Both the position numbers and the translations under genes were made by a program. From Marinobacter sp. SS5-14b (GTDB lineage Bacteria > Pseudomonadota > Gammaproteobacteria > Pseudomonadales > Oleiphilaceae), in the NCBI RefSeq assembly GCF_030541005.1, contig NZ_JASSVM010000002.1:186001-250000 (forward strand): a DNA stretch of 64,000 bases, written 5' to 3'. Below the pieces are notes generated by a model, which was not told where the DNA came from, ran no database searches, and saw nothing but the letters and a program-made list of their open reading frames with translations. Numbering within the stretch: the stretch's first letter is position 1; each line of letters starts with the position of its first letter. Shown in pieces: positions 39,497 to 49,337 of this stretch.

Positions 39497-40633
39497 ATGG
39501 CGCTTGTGAAACTCCAGACTCAGAATTTCAGAAACCTGGAGCCCGACGCCGTCGGTTTCTCGCCATCGTTCAACCTTCTTTATGGCGCTAATGGCAGCGG
39601 TAAATCCAGTGTGCTCGAAGCTATTGGCTACCTTGGGCTGGGCCGTTCTTTTCGGGTGACTCGACACCAAGCCGTTGTGTCTCATGGCCAGAACAAACTG
39701 ACGGTTTTCGGCGCGCTGGATGCGGGGCTTTCAGAACGGCCCGAGGAAATTGAGTCCCGGCAGCAGGGTGCAGCCCAACGATTAGGGATTTCGCGGGATA
39801 TCGCCTTAAAGGAAACGATGCTGCGGGTGGATGGCGAGGCGGTCCGAAATCTGTCGGCACTGGCGATGCGGCTACCGGTTTCAGTCATTGATCCCGGCGT
39901 TTTCGATATTGTTGCCGGTGGTCCTGGAAAACGTCGGCAATTTCTCGATTGGTTAGTGTTCCACGTGGAACCTTCGTTTTCTTCTTTATGGCAACAGTGC
40001 CAGAGAGTGACATCACAGCGGAATCAAACGCTCAGAAATGGTAGAATCGATGAATCGCTGATGAGGGTATGGGATAGCCAGTTTGGGGCCCTTGCTGAAT
40101 CTCTCAGTGACACCAGAGAGGGTGTTTTTCAACAGTTCCGGGCAACGTTCGAAGAGGTGCTCAAGGAACTGGACGCGGGATGGACCGAAGGGCTCAAAAT
40201 GGAGTTCTATCCTGGCTGGGATCGTTCCCAATCTCTGGTTGAGGTATTAAAGGCTCACCGGGAACAGGAGCGCCGGATGGGGCATACGTTGTATGGCCCC
40301 AACCGCGCAGATATCCGCCTTAAATTTGGTGGCCGACCAGTGGCTGAAACGTTTTCCCGAGGTCAGCAGAAGACCCTGGTCATTTTGATGAAGATTGCCC
40401 AGGGCAAAGTTTTGAGTGATCTGGGTAAACAGGTCACGTTTTTACTGGATGACATCAACGCCGAGCTGGATGTCCGACACCGGATAATGCTGGCTCGAAA
40501 GCTCCAGGAATTACGTTGTCAGGTGTTTATTACCTCGATAGAGCAACCGGAACCCAATGTGCTTTGGGCGGGCCGGCAGGCACCGGAATACAGAATGTTC
40601 CACGTGGAACATGGAAAATTGACGGAAGAATAA
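39497..40633 (+). CDS. recF: DNA replication and repair protein RecF
   Basis: SMC-like ATPase that loads RecA at gaps with RecOR. The ATG at 39497 (MALVKLQTQNFRNL) gives 378 residues; the frame is open 19 codons further upstream but overlaps the terminator. P-loop GANGSGKS is at residues 30-37, and the signature FSRGQQKTLVILMK and Walker B LLDDINAELD lie in the C-terminal third. The ribosome site is weak. Two parS sites are embedded in the coding sequence, encoding VFHVEP (about residue 154) and MFHVEH (about residue 367). Confidence 0.96.
   Translation: MALVKLQTQNFRNLEPDAVGFSPSFNLLYGANGSGKSSVLEAIGYLGLGRSFRVTRHQAVVSHGQNKLTVFGALDAGLSERPEEIESRQQGAAQRLGISRDIALKETMLRVDGEAVRNLSALAMRLPVSVIDPGVFDIVAGGPGKRRQFLDWLVFHVEPSFSSLWQQCQRVTSQRNQTLRNGRIDESLMRVWDSQFGALAESLSDTREGVFQQFRATFEEVLKELDAGWTEGLKMEFYPGWDRSQSLVEVLKAHREQERRMGHTLYGPNRADIRLKFGGRPVAETFSRGQQKTLVILMKIAQGKVLSDLGKQVTFLLDDINAELDVRHRIMLARKLQELRCQVFITSIEQPEPNVLWAGRQAPEYRMFHVEHGKLTEE
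39957..39972. promoter_or_regulatory. parS centromere site 1 (inside recF)
   Basis: TGTTCCACGTGGAACC, 15 of 16 positions of the palindrome TGTTCCACGTGGAACA, a ParB-binding sequence typical of Pseudomonas-type chromosomes. It encodes VFHVEP of RecF, where FHVEP is itself a conserved stretch. Confidence 0.88.
40596..40611. promoter_or_regulatory. parS centromere site 2 (inside recF)
   Basis: TGTTCCACGTGGAACA, a perfect 16-base palindrome, near the 3' end of recF, encoding MFHVEH. It is 639 bases from site 1, and both lie about 5 kb from the rpmH-dnaA origin region. Confidence 0.92.
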
Positions 40634-40672
40634 ACCAGGTAACGTTGCAGCAGATCCTGAAAGTACTGCTGA

Positions 40673-43123
<2,451 letters not shown>

Positions 43124-43143
43124 TTCTTCAGTACTTCAGGCAT

Positions 43144-43181
43144 AAAAAAACGGTGGTTTCCGAAAGGAGCCACCGTTTTTT
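43144..43181 (+). terminator. Bidirectional terminator downstream of gyrB
   Basis: A-run, CGGTGG...CCACCG stem with an extended upper stem capped by GAAA, then a T-run (GTTTTTTAA). It lies 20 bases after the gyrB stop; the A-run allows it to act also on the convergent membrane-protein gene. Confidence 0.88.
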
Positions 43182-43215
43182 AATTCTGGATACGAACTCT
43201 CCCGGGCACACGGCC

Positions 43216-43977
43216 CTATTCGGAAGAGTGGGATCGCTTACGTTCTTTCTCTTTTTCCTTTTCAACCAGATGCGGTGCCATGACTTCTTCCAGCGTATGC
43301 CCGGTCAGCCGGCTGATGGTGCGCCACAGATACCAGAAGATCAGCAGCATCATGACCATGGAAGGGATGGCAATCATCGGATAGCTCACCAGAGTCATCC
43401 GGCCAAGTTCTTCGTTGAACGCCTGGGTACCGGACGGGCTGACCACAATCCACTTGGCCAGTACATAGTTCATAATGGACGAGAACAGGAAGGTGCCGGA
43501 GAAAAAGTAACTGGCTTTGAGCAAGCGGGCTTCAAACTCCCCTACACAGCCCCTTTCTTCCAGAGATGCATGAATCTTGTCCACATCCAGCACATTCGGG
43601 TTGTAAAGAAGCGTGCGCACTAACGGGTATTTGGTCCGGGTGGAGATCAATACGGCCAGGCCAATCACCGCTGGGACGGCCGCCTCTTTGATGGCTAGCC
43701 AGCCGGCATCAAGTTCCAGCAAGCCGATACCGCCCGTCAGGCCGACACTGATCAGACCCAAGAGCGCGATAAAATTCTTTTTACGGTAACGAATCAGCTC
43801 AAACAAGCCCCAGCCAAGGGGAAATGCCAGGCCAATGATAAGGGCATTCACGCTACCAAGGTCGTCATCACCACTGAATTTCATCAGTATGACGGAGGGA
43901 ATGATGATACTGACCAGCAAGTCGATCCAGGGTCTGGGCTTATGGTCCGGAGTATTGGAGGGTTTTGCAGAGGTCAT
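43216..43977 (-). CDS. Multi-pass membrane protein, VC0807-like family
   Basis: A 253-residue integral membrane protein with six or so hydrophobic segments (about residues 20-35, 45-60, 65-85, 95-110, 150-175 and 200-225) and a very basic/acidic C-terminal tail (KEKEKERKRS). The ATG at 43975-43977 (MTSAKPSNTPD) is preferred to one 42 bases upstream. The blocks FPLGWGLFELIRYRK, GLTGGIGLLELD and ELGRMTLVSYPMIAIPSM resemble what I know as the VC0807 family, whose function is unknown. It converges on gyrB. Confidence 0.75.
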   Translation of the reverse strand: MTSAKPSNTPDHKPRPWIDLLVSIIIPSVILMKFSGDDDLGSVNALIIGLAFPLGWGLFELIRYRKKNFIALLGLISVGLTGGIGLLELDAGWLAIKEAAVPAVIGLAVLISTRTKYPLVRTLLYNPNVLDVDKIHASLEERGCVGEFEARLLKASYFFSGTFLFSSIMNYVLAKWIVVSPSGTQAFNEELGRMTLVSYPMIAIPSMVMMLLIFWYLWRTISRLTGHTLEEVMAPHLVEKEKEKERKRSHSSE

Positions 43978-44071
43978 GGAGTCGCCTGATTGGTGGAACA
44001 ACAGCAGGCGTGAAAGCACTGCCGGAGAATGATCGTCCGGCAGTATACGATGAATGCGAAGCCTAAGGTAA

Positions 44072-44093
44072 GCGCAGCCGGGGGGGGCTGCGC
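44072..44093 (-). terminator. Weak hairpin downstream of the aminotransferase gene
   Basis: GCGCAGCC and GGCTGCGC make an eight-base-pair stem around a run of six G. On the minus strand it is followed by TTACCTTAG, so the U-tract is poor. It starts 17 bases past the stop codon. Confidence 0.4.
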
Positions 44094-44109
44094 CAAGGTG
44101 GGCTGGACT

Positions 44110-45387
44110 TCAGGCCCCGGCTTCTTTCAGACACTCTTCTACGATGGCCAGGCCTTCCTCGAGCACTGCATCTTCGATGGTTACCGGCATCAGGAAGCGC
44201 AGCGTGTTGCCATACATGCCGCAGCTGAGCAGGATGAGCCCTTTCTCTTTGGCCTTTTTGGTGATGGCCGCGACCAGTTCCGGCATGGGCTTGCGCGACT
44301 CTTTGCTTTCCACAAGCTCAAACGCCGCCATGGCGCCGAGATTGCGCACGTTATCCACGTGGGTGAACTGTTCCTGCCATTGGCTGAAACGTTTGTTCAG
44401 CTTCTCTCCCAGCTTCAGGCTGCGGTTCAGGATGTCTTCTTCGGCGAACACATCGAATACCGCCAGCGATGCGGCACAGGCTGTGGGACTGCCGGTATAG
44501 GTGCCGCCCAGAGAGTTGGGTCCGGAAGCATCCATGTGTTTGTCGGTACCGACAATGGCGGAGATGGGCATACCGTCAGCCATGGATTTCGCCATGGTCA
44601 TGATGTCCGGCTCAACACCGCTGTGTTCGATCGCAAACATCTTGCCGGTCCGGCCAAAGCCGCTCTGTACTTCGTCCACCACCATAAGGATGTCGTTTTC
44701 GTCGCAGATCTTGCGAATCTCTTTCAGGAAGCTGGTAGACGCCGGGTAGAATCCGCCCTCACCCAGAACCGGCTCCAGAACAATGGCGGCCGTTTCATGG
44801 GCTGGTGAGTCCGCCTTCATCGTCATTCTGAGGCCGCGCAGGGCTTCGTCTTCGGTCACACCGTGGTAGGGCACCGGATAGGGAGCACGAAACACCATGC
44901 CGGGCATCGGGCCGAAGGACGTCTGATACGGTGCGGCTTTGCCGTTCATCGCCATGGTCATAAAGGTACGACCGTGATAGCCGCCGTCGAAACAGATGAC
45001 GTTGGTCTTGCCGGTGGCGGCACGGGCAATCTTGACCGCGTTCTCCAGTGCTTCGGCACCGGAGTTGGCCAGCATCACCTTGGCATGGCCTTTAACCGGC
45101 ACTACTTCACTTAGTTTCTGCGCCAGTTTTACGTAGCCCTCATAGGGCATTACTGTCTGGCAGGTATGCATCAGCTTGTCGAGCTGCGCTTTGACCGCCT
45201 CAACTACTTTCGGGTGCCGATGGCCAATGTTCAATACACCGATACCGCCGGCGAAATCGATCATGCGTTTGCCATCGGCGTCCCAGACTTCTGCATTCAG
45301 GGCGTGATCTGCAAATTGGTCATTCGGGCTTGCTGCGCCTGCGGCGACGTACCGCTCTTTGAGTGCCTGCAATTCGCTGTTGTTCAC
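44110..45387 (-). CDS. gabT: 4-aminobutyrate aminotransferase (class III, PLP-dependent)
   Basis: Transfers the amino group of GABA to 2-oxoglutarate, giving succinate semialdehyde and glutamate. The 425-residue product is collinear with E. coli GabT (426): MIDFAGGIGVLNIGHRHP, ANSGAEALENAVKIARAATG (shown in part: SGAEALENAVK), YHGRT, VVDEVQSGFGRTG and the PLP-lysine region MTMAKSMADG. No succinate-semialdehyde dehydrogenase gene is adjacent. Related class III enzymes (for example 5-aminovalerate transaminase) cannot be excluded. It is monocistronic by position. Confidence 0.87.
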   Translation of the reverse strand: MNNSELQALKERYVAAGAASPNDQFADHALNAEVWDADGKRMIDFAGGIGVLNIGHRHPKVVEAVKAQLDKLMHTCQTVMPYEGYVKLAQKLSEVVPVKGHAKVMLANSGAEALENAVKIARAATGKTNVICFDGGYHGRTFMTMAMNGKAAPYQTSFGPMPGMVFRAPYPVPYHGVTEDEALRGLRMTMKADSPAHETAAIVLEPVLGEGGFYPASTSFLKEIRKICDENDILMVVDEVQSGFGRTGKMFAIEHSGVEPDIMTMAKSMADGMPISAIVGTDKHMDASGPNSLGGTYTGSPTACAASLAVFDVFAEEDILNRSLKLGEKLNKRFSQWQEQFTHVDNVRNLGAMAAFELVESKESRKPMPELVAAITKKAKEKGLILLSCGMYGNTLRFLMPVTIEDAVLEEGLAIVEECLKEAGA

Positions 45388-45475
45388 TTTGCGTGTCTCC
45401 CTGTGTCAGGAATAGGAATGTCTATTACCAGTGTAGGGAGTACGCACCCAACACACAAACCGACCAACGTGGCAC

Positions 45476-47248
45476 TCAGGCCGCGGTGTCGCGAAATTGG
45501 AGGCTGGCCAGGCGCCGGTACAACGCGTTGGCGTTGATCAACTGGTCGTGACTGCCGACCGCCAGCAGCCGGCCCTCATCAAACACCGTAATCCTGTCGG
45601 CATCTCGGACTGTTGACAGCCGATGAGCGATCACCAGAGTGGTTCGGCCCTCGGTGAGCGCCGGCATGGCCTGCTGGATCAAGTGTTCGCTTTCCGCATC
45701 CAGCGCGCTGGTAGCTTCATCCAGCAGCAGAATCGGGGCATCAGCCAGCAGCGCCCGGGCAATCGCCAGCCGCTGTTTCTGACCACCTGAAAGTCCCATG
45801 CCGGCATCGCCCAGAGGTGTGTCGTACCCTTGCGGCAGGCTTTGAATAAATTCATGGGCATGGGCAATACGAGCGGCCTTCTCGACCTCGGTTTGAGTGG
45901 CATCTGGACGGGCGTAGCGAATGTTGTCAGCCACAGTGCCGTGAAACAGCGCGGGATTCTGAGGAACCAGAGCAAAACACCTTCGCAGCTCAGACAGGGG
46001 CAGGCTGGCTGTGTCTATGCCATCCAACCGGATAGAACCGGCCTGTAGCGGATAGAAACCCAGTAGCAGATCAAACAACGTGGATTTACCGGCACCGGAC
46101 GGACCGACCAGGGCAAGGGTCTCACCCGGCTGGATCTCCAGAGAGACCTCGGCAAGCGCTGGTCGCTCCGTGCGCCCGCTATAGCTGAAGGTCAGGTTAT
46201 CCAGAGTGATAGCACCGGTCACCGTGCCCGGAAGCCTGGCGGTTCCCGTCTCGGGGCGCCGCTCCGGCTCGGTCTGCAGCAGCTCAAACAGGCGAGCTGC
46301 GGAACCAGCGGCGCGCTGCAATTCGCCAATCACCTCACTGATGGCTCCAGCCGCGACCCCCACCAGCAGGCTGTAGAACACAAAGGCGGCCAGCTCCCCT
46401 GGCGAGATCCGCCCGTGAATCACATCCAGCCCGCCAATCCAGATCACAATACCCACAGCCCCCATCACCAGGGAAATCGCCAGTGTGGTCAGCCAGGCGC
46501 GCTGGCGAATCCGTTGCCGGGCAATATCGAAGGCCTTTTCAGAGACCTCGGCAAAGTACCGGCGGTCGTGGGGCTGATGATTGAAGGCCTGTACGGTTTT
46601 GATCTGGCTGAGATTCTCCCCGACATAACTGCCAACATCCGCCACCCGATCCTGACTCAGTCGGGACAGCGCCCGCACCCGGCGGCCGTAAAACAGGATC
46701 GGCGCAATCACCAGCGGAAACCCCAGCAGGATGATGCTGGCCAGCTTGGCGTTGGTGATAAACAGTAATACCAGGCCGCCGATGAGCATCAGCGTGTTGC
46801 GCAACGCAATGGATACGGTAGAGCCAATCACCGATTGCAGCACCGTGGTGTCGGCGGTAAACCGGGACTGGATTTCCAGCGCCCGGTTCTGTTCGAAAAA
46901 GCCCGGGTGAAGGTCAATCAGGTGGTTGAACACTTTCTTGCGAATATCCGCCACCACCCGCTCGCCAATCCAGGACACCAGGTAGAATCGGGCAAACGAA
47001 CCAAAGGCCAGGCCGAGCACCAGGACGAAGAACAGACCGACGGCTTGGGCCAGGTTCTCCGGAGATTGCGTGGCGAGGCCCTGGTCCACCAGAATACGCA
47101 AACCCTGCCCCAGGCCGAGGGTGATGCCGGCAGTGATGACCAGGGCCACCAATGCCCCGACAACCGCGCGCCGATAGGGACTGATAAACTCGATGACAAG
47201 TCTTAGCGCTTTACGATGATTGGGGCTGATGGCTGATCTCCTGATCAA
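45476..47248 (-). CDS. ABC exporter, fused membrane and ATPase domains (MsbA/ABCB type)
   Basis: A half-transporter of up to 590 residues: six membrane helices (about residues 20-310) then an ATPase domain with Walker A GPSGAGKSTLFD, signature LSGGQKQRLAIARALL and Walker B ILLLDEATSALD. The substrate may be lipid, peptide or drug. The start is uncertain: the only ordinary start in frame ahead of helix 1 is a TTG at 47248 without a ribosome site, whereas AGGAG at 47238-47242 is well placed for an ATC at 47228-47230. It diverges from another ABC exporter 133 bases away. Confidence 0.88.
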   Translation of the reverse strand: MIRRSAISPNHRKALRLVIEFISPYRRAVVGALVALVITAGITLGLGQGLRILVDQGLATQSPENLAQAVGLFFVLVLGLAFGSFARFYLVSWIGERVVADIRKKVFNHLIDLHPGFFEQNRALEIQSRFTADTTVLQSVIGSTVSIALRNTLMLIGGLVLLFITNAKLASIILLGFPLVIAPILFYGRRVRALSRLSQDRVADVGSYVGENLSQIKTVQAFNHQPHDRRYFAEVSEKAFDIARQRIRQRAWLTTLAISLVMGAVGIVIWIGGLDVIHGRISPGELAAFVFYSLLVGVAAGAISEVIGELQRAAGSAARLFELLQTEPERRPETGTARLPGTVTGAITLDNLTFSYSGRTERPALAEVSLEIQPGETLALVGPSGAGKSTLFDLLLGFYPLQAGSIRLDGIDTASLPLSELRRCFALVPQNPALFHGTVADNIRYARPDATQTEVEKAARIAHAHEFIQSLPQGYDTPLGDAGMGLSGGQKQRLAIARALLADAPILLLDEATSALDAESEHLIQQAMPALTEGRTTLVIAHRLSTVRDADRITVFDEGRLLAVGSHDQLINANALYRRLASLQFRDTAA

Positions 47249-47381
47249 TCAAGATTTAATAAAGTCGTTTGTTTTACGATTTGTTCTCCATTGAAGACGT
47301 ATCATAGCTGTTAGCAAGAGTGCACGGGAAAGGCTCCCCACCTCGGGCGCTCGACATCTCCAAAAGTCCAAGGATTCTGCA

Positions 47382-49175
47382 TTGAGAGCTTACGCTGATA
47401 ACGACTACCCCGCTGACCACAAACCCGATTGGTCGATCATTTCTGGATTGTGGCCCTATTTGCTGGAATTTCGGGGCCGGGTGGTGCTGGCTCTGTCATT
47501 GCTGGTACTGGCTAAACTGGCCACGGTGGCCACACCGGTGGCGCTGAAATACATCGTCGACTATCTGGACCAGAACCGCGGCGCCGACATGCTGCTGTGG
47601 ATTCCGGTCGTGCTGGTGGTGGCCTATGGCTCCCTGCGCTTTGGCGCTACCCTGTTCAGTGAGCTGCGGGATGCCGTGTTCGCCCGGGTGGCCGAGCGCG
47701 CGATGCGGCGGGTGTCGCTGCGGATCTTTGAACACCTGCATCAGCGCGAGCTGGGTTTTCATCTGGACCGCAAAACCGGTGGCCTGGCCCGGGATATTGA
47801 GCGTGGCACCAACGGCATCAGCTTTCTGCTCCGCTTCACCCTGTTCAACATCGTGCCCACCATCCTGGAAATCCTGTTGGTGGCGGGCATCCTGTTAGTG
47901 GTGTTCAATGTCGGCTATGTGCTGGCCATTCTGGTGGCAGTGGTGGTGTATGTGGTGTTCTCCATCAAGATCACCGAGTGGCGAACCAAGTTCGTGCGCG
48001 AGGCCAATGCCCGGGACAACCAGTCCAACTCCCGGGCCATCGACAGCCTGCTCAACTACGAAACCGTCAAATACTTCAACAACGAACGCTACGAAGCCGA
48101 ACTGTACGACCAGGACCTGGACGACTGGGAAAAGGCCAGGCTGAAGAACCGCTTGTCCCTGGCCACCCTGAACGCCGGCCAGGCGCTGATCATCGGCGTG
48201 GCGCTGATTGTGATCATGGCCATGGCAGTGGGCGAAGTGGCCACTGGGGAGATCACTCTGGGCGATTTCACCATGATTAACGCCTACCTGATCCAGCTGT
48301 TCATCCCCCTGAACGCCCTGGGCTTCGTCTACCGGGAAATCCGCCAGGCCCTGGTGAACGTGGAGCGCCTGTTCAAACTGCTGGGGGATAAACCCGCGAT
48401 CCAGAACGCACCGGATGCCAAACCCCTGGCTGTGGATAACGGCGAGGTACGCTTCGAACACATCCACTTCGCCTACCGCCCGGACCGGCCCATCCTTCAG
48501 GATGTGAATTTCACCATTCCGGCTGGCCACACGGTAGCGGTGGTGGGTGCCAGCGGTGCCGGCAAATCTACCCTCGCCCGGCTTCTGTTCCGCTTCTACG
48601 ATGTGGATAAAGGTGCTATCCGGATTGATGGCCAGGATATTCGTGAAGTAACCCAGGACAGCCTGCGTTCAGCCATTGGTGTGGTTCCGCAAGACACCGT
48701 CCTGTTCAACGACACCCTGTATCGAAATCTTGCCTACGGCCGCCCCGAAGCGACCGAGGAAGAAGTCTACCGGGCCGCCCGCATGGCCCATCTGGAGGAC
48801 TTTATCCACAGCCTGCCGGAAGGTTACGACACCAAGGTGGGTGAACGGGGCCTGAAGTTGTCCGGTGGCGAAAAGCAGCGGGTGGCCATTGCCCGGGTAA
48901 TTCTGAAGAACCCGCCTTTATTGATTCTGGATGAGGCGACCTCTTCGTTGGACTCCCTTTCCGAACAGGCAATCCTCGGTGCTTTGAAGGAGGTTAGTCG
49001 TCAGCGTACCACTCTGGTAATTGCTCACCGGCTGTCTACCATTCGTGACGCCAATACCATTCTGGTGATGGACGGTGGCAGGATTGTGGAAAGTGGTAGT
49101 CACAATGACTTGTTAGCACGCGGTGGTCACTACGCCCACCTGTGGGAGCAGCAGCATCGGAGTGGCGAACAGTAA
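47382..49175 (+). CDS. ABC exporter of the ATM1/HMT1 type
   Basis: A 597-residue half-transporter with six helices (about residues 25-320) and an ATPase domain carrying Walker A GASGAGKSTLARL, signature LSGGEKQRVAIARV and Walker B LLILDEATSSLD. The blocks VALKYIVDYL, RDIERGTNGISFLL and NYETVKYFNNERYE are typical of ATM1-like transporters, which export glutathione-linked metals or persulfides. Translation probably starts at a TTG (47382) with an AAGGA site seven bases upstream. The gene contains two perfect DnaA boxes (48431-48439, 48602-48610). Confidence 0.9.
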   Translation: MRAYADNDYPADHKPDWSIISGLWPYLLEFRGRVVLALSLLVLAKLATVATPVALKYIVDYLDQNRGADMLLWIPVVLVVAYGSLRFGATLFSELRDAVFARVAERAMRRVSLRIFEHLHQRELGFHLDRKTGGLARDIERGTNGISFLLRFTLFNIVPTILEILLVAGILLVVFNVGYVLAILVAVVVYVVFSIKITEWRTKFVREANARDNQSNSRAIDSLLNYETVKYFNNERYEAELYDQDLDDWEKARLKNRLSLATLNAGQALIIGVALIVIMAMAVGEVATGEITLGDFTMINAYLIQLFIPLNALGFVYREIRQALVNVERLFKLLGDKPAIQNAPDAKPLAVDNGEVRFEHIHFAYRPDRPILQDVNFTIPAGHTVAVVGASGAGKSTLARLLFRFYDVDKGAIRIDGQDIREVTQDSLRSAIGVVPQDTVLFNDTLYRNLAYGRPEATEEEVYRAARMAHLEDFIHSLPEGYDTKVGERGLKLSGGEKQRVAIARVILKNPPLLILDEATSSLDSLSEQAILGALKEVSRQRTTLVIAHRLSTIRDANTILVMDGGRIVESGSHNDLLARGGHYAHLWEQQHRSGEQ

Positions 49176-49270
49176 GGGGGAAGGCCCTGCCAAAACACGC
49201 TGTGAATACGTCCGTGTACGCTCTGCTCCGCCATCCATGGCTCCGCAAGGTTTTGGCAGGGCCTTCCCCC
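49176..49270. repeat. Long inverted repeat between convergent genes (REP/MITE-like)
   Basis: Two perfect 21-base arms, 49176-49196 (starting GGGGGAAGGCCCTGCC) and 49250-49270 (its exact reverse complement), enclose 53 bases that contain a second imperfect palindrome around CCGCCATCCATGGCTCCG. The left arm begins right after the stop codon of the ATM1-type gene, and the right arm lies 67 bases before the recD stop. No transposase is present. It could be a dispersed extragenic palindrome, a small non-autonomous element or a shared transcription-halting cruciform. Confidence 0.85.
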
Positions 49271-49337
49271 TCACTGTCGCATCTGGCTTGGGTGTTCAGT
49301 GTTTTGAAAAGGCCTCCCCCGCTGAACCCCGGGACCC

